Shown one piece after another: positions 1-9,617 of a stretch of 52,781 bases of DNA. Location: assembly GCA_903934135.1 (NCBI GenBank), contig CAIZMQ010000064.1, positions 1 to 52,781 of the forward strand, in the 5' to 3' direction. The translations under genes and the position numbers were made by a program. Below the pieces are notes generated by a model. That model saw only the letters and a program-made list of their open reading frames with translations. It was not told where the DNA came from and did not search any database. Positions within the stretch are counted from its first letter, which is position 1. Every line of letters begins with the position of its first letter. This DNA is from an uncultured Verrucomicrobiota bacterium (GTDB taxonomy: Bacteria; Verrucomicrobiota; Verrucomicrobiia; Chthoniobacterales; JACTMZ01).

Positions 1-627
1 GAGGCGGCGGCCTTCGTCAATTTTCTCAACACGAACTCGGGGAAGACGGCGGCTTACAATCTGACCTTCACCACCAGCTGGAGCATGGCTTTGTGGAGCA
101 GCGAGCAGGCTTGGACGGCGGGAGGGACCAATCTTTACCGCAACAAGGATGCCTACTACTTTCTGCCTAGCGAGAACGAGTGGTACAAATCTGCGTATTA
201 CAACGCGGCTGGGACAAACTACTTTCTTTATCCGACGGCGAGCAGCAGCGTCCCGACGGCGGTGGCCAGCGGGACCAATGCGGGCACGGCGGTTTACAAT
301 GAAGTTGCCGCGGTTCCGGCCATAGTGGACAGCGCTGGAGGCTTGAGCCCGTATGGAACGATGGGCCAAGGCGGCAATGTGTATGAGTGGAATGAAAGTG
401 CCTTTGCTGGCACAAGCAGCTCTTCGTCCGAGGCCCGCGCGGTCCGCGGTGGCGACTTTCTCAACACCGAGCTCAACTTGCGCTCCTCGTTCCGGAGCTT
501 CCTCGATCCGACGTTCGAGGACGGCGGCATCGGTTTTCGTGTCGCGAGTGTCCCCGAACCTTCGACCTACGCCCTTCTCCTCATGACCGCCGCCGGTGCG
601 CTGTGGATGACGAGGCGCAGGCGCTAG
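1..627 (+). CDS. Formylglycine-generating-enzyme (SUMF1)-like secreted protein with PEP-CTERM anchor; 5' end outside window
   Basis: Frame open from base 1 (EAAAFVNFLNTNSGKTAAYNL...); SUMF1-like core YYFLPSENEWYKSAYYN, GNVYEWNE, RAVRGGDFLN, SSFR; C-terminal VPEPSTYALLLMTAAGALWMTRRRR is a PEP-CTERM signal. Confidence 0.88.
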   Translation, partial: EAAAFVNFLNTNSGKTAAYNLTFTTSWSMALWSSEQAWTAGGTNLYRNKDAYYFLPSENEWYKSAYYNAAGTNYFLYPTASSSVPTAVASGTNAGTAVYNEVAAVPAIVDSAGGLSPYGTMGQGGNVYEWNESAFAGTSSSSSEARAVRGGDFLNTELNLRSSFRSFLDPTFEDGGIGFRVASVPEPSTYALLLMTAAGALWMTRRRR

Positions 628-966
628 GTTGACGCAAAGATTGTCATAGCTTTTGCGGCAATCTTCGGCTGGTCGATATGGTCGGGGGTATCGACGATCA
701 TTGCTTTACGCTACCCCCGCCGCCCCCTTGGTGGCTTGGCTGCGCATGTCTATGCGATGGGTCTGGTGGGGCTGGCTTTGAGTGTCTGGGCGATTTCTAG
801 TCGGGCGGCCGGGACATTTTTGTCGTGATTGATATTTGCCTTGCGCGGGCGGGCAGGGGGAGCATGGTGGTGACGTTGTGCTCTTTTCAGGTTCCACGGC
901 CGTGGGCTTGTCTTTGCGGCAACGCAGCGGTTTTGCTGCTTCAACTCACGGCCTAAAAAAATAACC

Positions 967-2484
967 ATGAAAAGATCCTACCTTGTCGCGGCACTCTTTG
1001 CCGTCTTCATCCTTAACTCCAACCTCCAAGGGGCACTGATCACGATCGACACCGCGAGGGTAGGCAATCCGGGCAATGCGGCCAGCGGCACGGTCACCGC
1101 TTCGGGCGAGACCTTCACCAACTGGAGCGGCGGAGAAAGCCTCACCCCGGCCTTGCAGCTGCAATACGCGATCGGCGGGGCGACCAGCCCGACAGCGACC
1201 AATGGCGTGCCCTCGGTCACCACCGTGACCTCCAACACGCTCTCCATCACCGCGGTGGTCCGGACCAACGATCCGACGCTGACCGTCAACGGCCAGTCTT
1301 TGATCGATCTGACTGTCGGACTATGGACCACGAACAACGTAACCATGACACCGGAAGTCACTGCCGCGCCGGAAGGCTGCCAGGTGCAAACCTTCAGCAA
1401 CCCGCGCGAGGCCGAGACGAAGAAGTTCCTCCGCCTCCAAACCGCGCTGCCGGTGGCGTCGGGCAAGGTGCCGGTGGGCATCGTGCTGCCGACCAAGGAT
1501 GAACCGCGCTGGATCCAGGATCAGACCCGCTTCACGGAGGCGCTTAAGGCAGCTGGCTACGACGTCCAGATCCTCTTCAGCGAGGGCGACTCCGCCAAAG
1601 AGAAGGCCAACGTCGAGGCCCTGATCAGCCAGGGCATCGAAGTCCTGATCATCTGCCCGCATGACGGGACAGCCGCTGCTGCCGCGGCCGAGAGCGCTCG
1701 TGATGCCGGCGTGAAGGTCATCTCCTACGACCGCCTGATCCGCGACACCGATGCGGTGGACTACTACGTCACCTTCGACAGCGTAGCGGTCGGCGAGGCC
1801 TGGGGCCAGTTCCTGGCTGAGAAGGCCGGCGCCGCCAAGGGCAACAACCTGTACCTCTACACCGGCGCTGCCTCCGACAACAACGCCTTCCTCTTCTTCG
1901 AAGGCGCCTGGAACAAACTGCAACCCAAAATCGCCGACGGCACCTTCGTCGTCCAGAACTCCAGCGAAGCTGTCGCCCTCCAGGCCAAGGCTAAGCTGAC
2001 CCGCGAGGAAATGGCCAAGATCATCGGCCAGGTCACCACTAACTGGGACTCCAGCGTCGCCAAGAACCTCGCCGAGGCTAACCTGAGCACCGCTTCGACG
2101 GCCGACAAGGGCACCGTCTTCGTCGTCGCCCCCAACGACGGCACCGCCCGCTCGATCGCCGATGCGTTCGCCGCGGATGAAGACGTCACGGCCTACTACA
2201 TCACCGGCCAGGACGCCGAGAAGGCCTCCGTGCAGTACATCATCGACAACAAGCAGTCCATGACCGTCCTCAAGGATGTCCGCACTCTGGTGAATGATGC
2301 CATCGCCGCAGCGGTCGCTTATCTCACCGGTGACGTGCCTGATAGGACCACCACTTACTACAACGGTAAAATCGATATCCCGGCCAAACCATCTTCCATC
2401 GTCACCGTCACCAAGGACAATGTCAGGGCCGCCATCGTCGACTCCGGCTACTACCCGGCCAGCGACTTTCCGAACCTGCAGTAA
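967..2484 (+). CDS. Chimeric secreted protein: signal peptide plus SUMF1/PEP-CTERM-type N-terminal region fused to a ChvE/XylF-like sugar ABC transporter substrate-binding domain
   Basis: N-terminus MKRSYLVAALFAVFILNSNLQGALITIDTARVGNPGNAASG; from ~residue 160 VPVGIVLPTKDEPRWIQDQTRF...VKVISYDRLIRDTDAVDYYVTFDSVAVGEAWGQ typical of sugar-binding periplasmic proteins. Confidence 0.8.
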   Translation: MKRSYLVAALFAVFILNSNLQGALITIDTARVGNPGNAASGTVTASGETFTNWSGGESLTPALQLQYAIGGATSPTATNGVPSVTTVTSNTLSITAVVRTNDPTLTVNGQSLIDLTVGLWTTNNVTMTPEVTAAPEGCQVQTFSNPREAETKKFLRLQTALPVASGKVPVGIVLPTKDEPRWIQDQTRFTEALKAAGYDVQILFSEGDSAKEKANVEALISQGIEVLIICPHDGTAAAAAAESARDAGVKVISYDRLIRDTDAVDYYVTFDSVAVGEAWGQFLAEKAGAAKGNNLYLYTGAASDNNAFLFFEGAWNKLQPKIADGTFVVQNSSEAVALQAKAKLTREEMAKIIGQVTTNWDSSVAKNLAEANLSTASTADKGTVFVVAPNDGTARSIADAFAADEDVTAYYITGQDAEKASVQYIIDNKQSMTVLKDVRTLVNDAIAAAVAYLTGDVPDRTTTYYNGKIDIPAKPSSIVTVTKDNVRAAIVDSGYYPASDFPNLQ

Positions 2485-2515
2485 GCGGCAGTAAGCGCCC
2501 ATAGCGAGTCTAGAC

Positions 2516-2547
2516 AGGAATAGTGGTGATGATTCATCACTATTCCT
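2516..2547. repeat. Strong inverted repeat / stem-loop downstream of the sugar-binding fusion gene
   Basis: AGGAATA-GTG-GTGATGA-T-TCATCAC-TATTCCT; arms perfectly complementary apart from a 3-nt bulge. Confidence 0.7.
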
Positions 2548-2793
2548 GGCCCTCTGCATCTGTCGAGGGTCACACCGGAAAAGGGGTCAGGCCTACAATT
2601 TGAATGCCGTTGTTGAGATTGCAGACCCTGCTCGGGTGGCCCATGTTGAGTTCTTCGGCCCACCAAGGTTGGTTGCCGTGGTCCTGCGCTTCATTTCCCG
2701 CGCGATCCGGACCTTCCATTCCGCCGATTTGGCTGTCGCGCTTCAAGGTGCGCTTTACCTCGGGTGTATTTGGACGTATAGATCAATGCTTCA

Positions 2794-2877
<84 letters not shown>

Positions 2878-2887
2878 AATTTTCACG

Positions 2888-3733
2888 GTGAAACTTTTCC
2901 AAGCCGCAGCGGAGGTGTTTGTGCCGGATGGTTGTCCGGCCGCCGCGGCCCTCGCGCGCACCACCCACTTGGGGATCGGGGCGCATCAGGACGATCTTGA
3001 ATTCATGGCCTTCCATGGGGTCGCGGAATGCTTCGGCAAGACCAAGCACTGGTTTTGCGGGGTGACCTGCACGGACGGGTCGGGCAGTTCGCGGAGCGGC
3101 GTGTACGCGGGATTAGGCGATGCGGAAATGGCGGATTTGCGTCGGGCGGAGCAACGGGCGGCGGCGGTGGCGGGTGATTATGGCGCGATGGCCCAGCTTG
3201 CCTACACGAGCCCGGAGGCGAGGGACCCGGGGGATACGCGGCTACGGGAGGATTTGCGCGGGATGCTCGAGGCGACCAACCCCGAGGTGGTCTACACCCA
3301 CAACCTGGCCGACAAGCATCCGACGCATGTCGCCGTGGCTCGGGCCACCATAGAGGCTTTGCGTTCGCTGCCTCTTGAAATCCATCCGCAACGTGTGATC
3401 GGTTGCGAAGGATGGCGGGATTTGGATTGGCTGCCGGACAACGAGAAGGTGGTGATGGACGTCACGGGCCACGAGGCGCTGGCGGCGAAGTTATCCGCCT
3501 GCTTTGTCTCCCAGATCGGCGGAGGCAAACGCTACGACCTTGCGGTGGCCGGCCGGCGGGCGGCGCATGCCACGTTTTCAGATCCGCACTCCCCAGACCG
3601 CGCGGCACAGGTGATTTTCGGGATGGATCTCACGCCGTTAATCAAGGATGCCGCGCTGGATCCGGGCGAGTATGTCGACGGGATGATTGATCGGTTTCGG
3701 GCGGAAGTGGGGAGGGCGATCGGCGAGGGGTGA
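2888..3733 (+). CDS. PIG-L family deacetylase (LmbE-like)
   Basis: GTG start placed after the tRNA; GIGAHQDDLEFMAFHG and THNLADKHPTHVAVARAT motifs. The upstream part of the 2600-3733 ORF spans the tRNA and is excluded. Confidence 0.85.
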   Translation: MKLFQAAAEVFVPDGCPAAAALARTTHLGIGAHQDDLEFMAFHGVAECFGKTKHWFCGVTCTDGSGSSRSGVYAGLGDAEMADLRRAEQRAAAVAGDYGAMAQLAYTSPEARDPGDTRLREDLRGMLEATNPEVVYTHNLADKHPTHVAVARATIEALRSLPLEIHPQRVIGCEGWRDLDWLPDNEKVVMDVTGHEALAAKLSACFVSQIGGGKRYDLAVAGRRAAHATFSDPHSPDRAAQVIFGMDLTPLIKDAALDPGEYVDGMIDRFRAEVGRAIGEG

Positions 3734-3797
3734 GACTTGAGAGGGAAACTTGAGTGTGCTTGTAGCGGCGGTCTGTAACCACTGCATGTGGGGGAAC

Positions 3798-4136
3798 TTA
3801 AGCGACGGCGGCGGTGGCGTCGGCGACCGTCTCGTAGACGCGGAACATTTGGTCGAGGCCGGTCAGCTTGAAAAAGTCGCTAATTTGTGGGCTGAGATTG
3901 GCCACGGCGAGTTTCCCGCCGCGCATCGACAAAGCTTGCGAGGGGCGGATGAGGGAACGTATGCCGACACTGGCAATAAAATCGACTCCGCCCATGTCGA
4001 CAACCAGGGCTTTGCTCGTTTCGTCCCCGGCAACTTCCATGGCCGCGGCGTGCAGGGCATCGGCGCTGGCCTGATTGAGACGGCCGGTTAGGACAAGGAT
4101 GGGGATGCCGTTTTCGCTGCGGCGGACGATTTCCAT
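3798..4136 (-). CDS. STAS-domain anti-sigma factor antagonist
   Basis: 112 aa; LVVDMGGVDFIASVGIRSLI is the STAS phospho-site region. Confidence 0.85.
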   Translation of the reverse strand: MEIVRRSENGIPILVLTGRLNQASADALHAAAMEVAGDETSKALVVDMGGVDFIASVGIRSLIRPSQALSMRGGKLAVANLSPQISDFFKLTGLDQMFRVYETVADATAAVA

Positions 4137-4480
4137 CAGGAGGCTTTGGCTGCGGTGACGGCGGCCTCGCGGCTATCGTGGACCGCATAAGCGGTCATGA
4201 ACTGCGCGATTTCGAAAAGCTCCTTCACTTGGGGCTGGAAGCTGCACACCGAGAGACTGCCGCCGTCGCGCCCCATCCGGCGTCCGGCGAGGAAGAATTC
4301 ACGGAAGCCCGCACTGCTCACATATTCGAGATCGGTCAGGTCGATGACGAGGTGCTTGGCTTGCGTCCGGTCGAGTTCGGCGTGCAGGGCGGTTTTGAAA
4401 TCGTTGTAGGTGACCGTGTCGATGCGGCCGGAGGGACAGGCGACAAGGACGTTGCCGTCGGTGAGGAAGGAACATTGCAT
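4136..4480 (-). CDS. STAS-domain anti-sigma factor antagonist
   Basis: LVIDLTDLEYVSSAGFREF; start chosen at MQCSFLTDG; stop overlaps the next STAS gene by 1 nt. Confidence 0.83.
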   Translation of the reverse strand: MQCSFLTDGNVLVACPSGRIDTVTYNDFKTALHAELDRTQAKHLVIDLTDLEYVSSAGFREFFLAGRRMGRDGGSLSVCSFQPQVKELFEIAQFMTAYAVHDSREAAVTAAKAS

Positions 4481-4569
4481 GAACTGAAAGATGCCCCTCC
4501 GCACCGAAGCCCGGCAAGAAATTTCCGCTTGGGCCGTTGCGGCGTTGCCGATCGGGCGGCGGGCGGGTT

Positions 4570-7365
4570 ATGGATGGGATGGCATTTATGCGGCGCCTCT
4601 TCGGACTCAACACTTTGGCGGGCAAGCTCACTCTGTGGACTGCTCTGGCCGCGGGCGCCATTATGTCCGTGCTCATTCTTTTCGCCTATCGCGCCGCGCG
4701 GGCCGAGCTGATCGAAAGCACCAAGCAAAGCGCCTTGGCCGAGGTCGGGGTCCATGCGGTCGAAATCGACGCGATGGTCGGGCGGGTGAAGTCACTCGTC
4801 ACCACCATGGCGGCCGTGCAGGGGCTGCGCGGCCCGGGCCCGGACCCGGATGTCATGCTCGAACTGCGCCGGATCATGGACAGCTTTCCGGCCAACGAAG
4901 TTTTCGGGGCCTATTACACTTTCGAGAAGACGGATTTTCGCGACCCGATGTCCATGCCGTGGATCGACCGGAATTCCTATCCGGCCCCCACGATCAACAA
5001 GAACGACTTCCACATCGACCAGCCGTCGACCCTCTGGTACTGGGGCCCGAAGAAATCCGGCCAACTGACCATCAGTGAACCGTATTTCGACGGCGGCGGC
5101 TCGGACGTGACCATGCTCAGCGTCAATGCCCCGGTCTTTGGTCCGGAGGGGCAATTCTACGGGATTTCGGGCGTCGATATCTCGCTGGACGATATGCAGG
5201 AGTTGATCAAGAAGGTCGACATTGCCATGGCTGGAGAAATGGCCGGGCACGAGTCGGACTTCGCCTATCTGGTCAGCCCGGCGGGAAAGATCATCGCGCA
5301 CCCCGATAGTAGCCTCATGATCGGCGAGGGAAATCCGGGAGCGAATATTTCGCAACTTCCGGCCGGGGTATCAATTCAGGCGACACCTTCCGGCCAAACG
5401 ACCTACCGCGGATCGGACGGAGCCGAGCGCATTGTCTATTGGGTTACCGCACCGGTCTCCGGCTGGAAGGTGGTGCTCGATGTGCCCTATGCCACCCTTC
5501 TTATTCCGGTGCGTGCCTTGGCTTGGCGGCTCGGCACGGTGGGCGGGATCGGTCTGCTTGTCCTCCTCGGGGCGGTCGGCCTCATTGCCCACCGCGTGGC
5601 GGGTCCGCTGCGGCATCTCACCGTTGCGGCGGCGGAACTGGAGGCAGGGCAAATGACCGGAGGTAAGCTCACGCCCTTGCTGCAGCGCGGCGATGAGGTG
5701 GGCGATCTCGGGCGGGCCTTCACCCGCATGGCCGACGAGATCCGCCAGCGCGAGGCCAGCCTCGCTGCTTGGAACGCCAATTTGGAGAAGACGGTGGCCG
5801 AACGCACCGCCGACCTCAAGGATGCGGTCGAGGATGCGGAAGAGGCGCGCGCCTTGGCGCAGGAGGCGAGCAAAACCAAAAGTGCTTTCCTGGCCAACAT
5901 GAGCCACGAATTGCGCACGCCGATGAATGCGATCATCGGCTACAGCGAAATGCTGCTCGAGGAGGCGGAGGATACGGGGGACAAATGGATGGAGCCCGAC
6001 TTGAAGAAGATCCTCTCCTCGGCCAAGCACCTGCTTCAGTTGATCAATGACATTCTCGATCTTTCGAAAATCGAGGCGGGACGGATGACCGTCTACCTCG
6101 AGCCGGTCGACATCGCGCAGGCCGCCCGCGACGTGTCCGCCACGATCGAGCCGCTCGTGGCCAAGAATGCGAACACCTTCGAGCTTCGCTGCCCCGAAGA
6201 CATTGGCACGATGCGTACCGACCTGACCAAATTGCGGCAGACCCTTTTCAACCTCCTGAGCAATGCCTGCAAGTTCACCGAGAACGGGCGCATCAGGCTG
6301 GAGATCACGCGCCGGGCCGACCACCTGGTGTCCTTCGCGGTGAGCGACAGCGGCATCGGCATGACACCCGGGCAAAAGGACAAACTTTTCGGCGAGTTCG
6401 TGCAGGCCGACGCTTCGACCACGCGCAAATACGGAGGCACCGGGCTCGGCCTGGCCATCAGCCGCAAGTTTTGTCGTCTACTCGGCGGGGACATCACGGT
6501 CGAGAGCGAGCCCGGCCGGGGCAGCACCTTCACCGCCCTTCTCCCGGTGGAGGGGAAAGAACCGGCGCCCGAACCGGAAGAGTCCCCTGCACCGGCCGCG
6601 GCCAAAACGGAGGAGACCCTGACGGTGGGCGCGCGCGGCACATTGCTCGTCATCGATGACGACCCGAGTTCACGCGACCTGCTCAAACGCATGCTGGAAA
6701 AAGAAGGATACGCCGTCCTCACCGCCGCGGGCGGGGCCGAGGGGGTGAGTCTGGCCCGCGAGCGACGTCCGGATCTCATCACGCTCGATGTCATGATGCC
6801 GAGCATGGACGGTTGGGCCGTGCTCTCCGCCCTGAAGGGCGACGGGGCGACGGCGGATATTCCGGTCGTGATGATGACCATGGTCGAGGACAAGCCGATG
6901 GGCTTTGCCCTCGGTGCTTCGGATTATCTGACCAAACCGATCGACAAGGCGCGGGTGCTCGGCACTGTGGCGCGCCGGATCGGGAGCCGCAGCGAGGATG
7001 TGCTGGTGGTCGAAGATGACCCGATGGCCGCGGATATCGTGCGGCGCACGCTCGAGGCGGACGGCCGCCCGTCGCGTCATGCCCGCAACGGCCTCGAGGC
7101 CCTGCGCCTGGTTCATGAGTCGCGTCCCGCGCTCATCGTCCTCGATTTGATGATGCCGGAGATGGATGGCTTTGCCTTCCTTGACGCCCTGCGTGCGGAG
7201 GGGCCGGATTTTGCTGCCATTCCCGTCGTGGTGCTGACGGCCAAAGATCTCACGGTGGATGAGCGCGGATTGTTGTCCGGGCGCGTGCAAGAGACCTTGC
7301 GCAAGGGGGCGGGGCAGCGCGAGAATCTGCTCGAAACAATCCGCCGCAATCTCAACCCAAACTGA
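4570..7365 (+). CDS. Hybrid sensor histidine kinase: periplasmic Cache-like sensor, TM, HAMP, HisKA, HATPase_c, REC, REC
   Basis: Two TM segments, HAMP, H-box [19 protein letters not shown]-boxes DSGIGM and GGTGLGLAI, two receiver domains ([24 protein letters not shown]). ORF track starts at a TTG at 4537; ATG at 4570 preferred. Confidence 0.92.
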   Translation: MDGMAFMRRLFGLNTLAGKLTLWTALAAGAIMSVLILFAYRAARAELIESTKQSALAEVGVHAVEIDAMVGRVKSLVTTMAAVQGLRGPGPDPDVMLELRRIMDSFPANEVFGAYYTFEKTDFRDPMSMPWIDRNSYPAPTINKNDFHIDQPSTLWYWGPKKSGQLTISEPYFDGGGSDVTMLSVNAPVFGPEGQFYGISGVDISLDDMQELIKKVDIAMAGEMAGHESDFAYLVSPAGKIIAHPDSSLMIGEGNPGANISQLPAGVSIQATPSGQTTYRGSDGAERIVYWVTAPVSGWKVVLDVPYATLLIPVRALAWRLGTVGGIGLLVLLGAVGLIAHRVAGPLRHLTVAAAELEAGQMTGGKLTPLLQRGDEVGDLGRAFTRMADEIRQREASLAAWNANLEKTVAERTADLKDAVEDAEEARALAQEASKTKSAFLANMSHELRTPMNAIIGYSEMLLEEAEDTGDKWMEPDLKKILSSAKHLLQLINDILDLSKIEAGRMTVYLEPVDIAQAARDVSATIEPLVAKNANTFELRCPEDIGTMRTDLTKLRQTLFNLLSNACKFTENGRIRLEITRRADHLVSFAVSDSGIGMTPGQKDKLFGEFVQADASTTRKYGGTGLGLAISRKFCRLLGGDITVESEPGRGSTFTALLPVEGKEPAPEPEESPAPAAAKTEETLTVGARGTLLVIDDDPSSRDLLKRMLEKEGYAVLTAAGGAEGVSLARERRPDLITLDVMMPSMDGWAVLSALKGDGATADIPVVMMTMVEDKPMGFALGASDYLTKPIDKARVLGTVARRIGSRSEDVLVVEDDPMAADIVRRTLEADGRPSRHARNGLEALRLVHESRPALIVLDLMMPEMDGFAFLDALRAEGPDFAAIPVVVLTAKDLTVDERGLLSGRVQETLRKGAGQRENLLETIRRNLNPN

Positions 7366-7370
7366 TCCCC

Positions 7371-7739
7371 ATGCCGAAAATTCTCATCGTCGAAGACAAC
7401 GAAATGAACCGCGATATGCTCTCGCGCCGTCTGGAGCGGCGAGGCTTCGCCATTGTCATGGCCATGGACGGTCAGCAAGGCGTCGAGATGACGCGGAGCG
7501 AAAGGCCTGACCTCATTCTCATGGATATGAGCTTGCCGGTCATGGACGGCTGGGCGGCCACGCAGGCCATCAAGGCGGACCCCGAGTTGTCGAAGATCCC
7601 GGTTATTGCCCTGACCGCGCACGCCATGGCGGGCGACCGGGAAAAGGCGATGGCCGCGGGTTGCGACGACTACGATACCAAGCCGATCGAATTACCGCGC
7701 TTGCTCGAAAAAATCGGAAAGTTTCTGCCCAATGTCTGA
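7371..7739 (+). CDS. Single-domain response regulator (CheY-like receiver)
   Basis: LIVEDNEMNRDML, LILMDMSLPVMDGW, ALTAHAM, DDYDTKPIEL. Confidence 0.93.
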   Translation: MPKILIVEDNEMNRDMLSRRLERRGFAIVMAMDGQQGVEMTRSERPDLILMDMSLPVMDGWAATQAIKADPELSKIPVIALTAHAMAGDREKAMAAGCDDYDTKPIELPRLLEKIGKFLPNV

Positions 7740-9207
7740 TCCTGCGGCATCCGGGGAGGAAGCGGTGGCGGCTTTGCGTCACGATCTGCGCACGCCACTC
7801 AACCAGATCATCGGATATTCCGAGTTGGTCGCCGAGGACCTGGAGGGCGAGGAGAATGCGCGGACGAGGGAAGATCTGGAAAAAATCGGGCGGGCGGCCC
7901 GCGGGTTGGCCGACTTGATCACGCGGGAGATCCAGCCGGGGCGGATTGCCTTGGTCGGGGCCCGTGCTGAAACCGTCGATGGAAAGAGCGCTGCCGTCGG
8001 AGCGAAAGATCACGTTGCTATTCCCGCAGCCGAACCGGTGGGAGCTGTTCCGCTAGCCGGCGAAACGGCGAAGATTCTCATTGTCGACGATCAGGAGGAG
8101 AATTGTACGGTGCTGCAGCGTCGGTTGGAAAAGGAAGGCCACACCTGCGCGGCGGTTTATGATGGAGCCACGGCCTTGGAGCGGCTGGCCGTGGAGGATT
8201 TCGATCTTGTGCTGCTCGACATCATGATGCCGGGGATCGACGGCCGCGAGGTCCTGCGGCGGATCAAGACAGACGAAAAACTGCGGCACGTGCCGGTCAT
8301 CATGATTTCCGCGCTCGATCAGATCGAAAGTGTGGTCGCGTGCATCGAGCAGGGGGCGGAGGACTATCTGCCCAAACCGTTCAATCCCGTGCTCCTGCGG
8401 GCCCGCATCGGGTCCTCGCTCGACCGTAAACGCCTGCGCGATGCCGAACAGGCCGCCTTCGCCGCGCTGCAAGAAAGCCAAGCCAAGCTGGCCGCTGAAC
8501 TTTCCGAGGCGGCGGCTTACGTGCAGAGCGTGCTGCCTGCGCCGATCAAGGACGGCCCGGTCAGCGCCTCATGGCAATTCCTGCCGTCCTCCTCCCTCGG
8601 AGGCGATGCCTTCGGCTACGGACCCGAAAAGGACGGCAAGTTCGGCATCTGTCTGCTCGACGTCTGCGGACACGGGGTCGGCGCCGCGTTGCTCTCGATC
8701 AGTGTGCTCAACGTCATCCGTGCCGAATCCCTGCCCGGAGTGAATTTTTCCGATCCCGGCGAGGTGCTCACCGGGCTGAACAACGCGTTCCCCATGGAGA
8801 AACACGGCGAGATGTTCTTCACCGCGTGGTGCGGCATTTACGACCCGTCCGCGCGTCGTATGCGCTTCGCGGGCGGGGGCCATCCGCCGTCCATTCTCGT
8901 GCGGGCCGACGGCACCACGGAGATCCTTGCGGCCAAGGGACCTGTCATCGGCGCCATGCCGGGAATGAAGTTTGCCTCCGCCGAAGCGGTCATCCCGCCG
9001 GGCGCGCGGCTCTTCGTGTTCAGCGACGGGGCTTACGAGATCGTGCGGCACGACGGCTCGATGATGTCGCATGATGATCTGCGGCAACTGCTGTCCCATG
9101 CGCCTCATGAGAACGCGGCGGCCTGGACCATGGAGCAGCTGCGCGCGCTCAACAGCCAACCGGTGTTTGACGACGACGTGTCGCTGGTCGAACTGTCTTT
9201 CCCGTGA
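7732..9207 (+). CDS. HisKA (DHp)-REC-PP2C/SpoIIE phosphatase (RsbU-like)
   Basis: N-term ALRHDLRTPLNQIIGYSELV H-box with no HATPase_c; REC LVLLDIMMPGIDGR; PP2C SSLGGDAFGYG, LLDVCGHGVGAALLS, FAGGGHPPSIL, FSDGAYEI. Confidence 0.9.
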   Translation: MSDPAASGEEAVAALRHDLRTPLNQIIGYSELVAEDLEGEENARTREDLEKIGRAARGLADLITREIQPGRIALVGARAETVDGKSAAVGAKDHVAIPAAEPVGAVPLAGETAKILIVDDQEENCTVLQRRLEKEGHTCAAVYDGATALERLAVEDFDLVLLDIMMPGIDGREVLRRIKTDEKLRHVPVIMISALDQIESVVACIEQGAEDYLPKPFNPVLLRARIGSSLDRKRLRDAEQAAFAALQESQAKLAAELSEAAAYVQSVLPAPIKDGPVSASWQFLPSSSLGGDAFGYGPEKDGKFGICLLDVCGHGVGAALLSISVLNVIRAESLPGVNFSDPGEVLTGLNNAFPMEKHGEMFFTAWCGIYDPSARRMRFAGGGHPPSILVRADGTTEILAAKGPVIGAMPGMKFASAEAVIPPGARLFVFSDGAYEIVRHDGSMMSHDDLRQLLSHAPHENAAAWTMEQLRALNSQPVFDDDVSLVELSFP

Positions 9208-9617
9208 AAGCCTCCGCCCAATTTCTTGCCGACCGCACCGAGCTGCAAAAGCTCGAGCCTTTCACCGCGGAATTCGCCGCAGCGGCGGGACTGGGAGACA
9301 AGGACCTTTTCGCGCTGCAAATCGTGGCCGAGGAACTGGTGACCAATGTGATCGACTATGGCGGTGTGCCGGACCGGGAGCACGCGGCCACCCTGGATTT
9401 GTCGGTGGAGGACGGCTTACTGACCATCGTCCTGACCGACCGGGGAACGGAATACAACCCGCTCCTGCGCGCGGATCCGGATGTCACTCTGCCGGCCGAG
9501 GAGCGTCCCATCGGAGGACTCGGGGTCCACTTCTGCAAGAAGCTGACCGACAGCCAGGACTACCGGCGCGAAGCCGGCTTCAATGTGCTGACCTTGAAGC
9601 GGACTTTGCACCTGTGA
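9204..9617 (+). CDS. Anti-sigma regulatory factor, RsbW-like serine kinase (HATPase_c)
   Basis: VAEELVTNVIDYG N-box, DRGTEYNP, GGLGVHFCKKL; overlaps upstream gene by 4 nt. Confidence 0.87.
   Translation: MKASAQFLADRTELQKLEPFTAEFAAAAGLGDKDLFALQIVAEELVTNVIDYGGVPDREHAATLDLSVEDGLLTIVLTDRGTEYNPLLRADPDVTLPAEERPIGGLGVHFCKKLTDSQDYRREAGFNVLTLKRTLHL

Noticed and set aside
1321-2559. 412 aa minus-strand ORF
   Set aside because: Antisense shadow of the sugar-binding protein gene; Val/Gly/Asp-rich, no motif.
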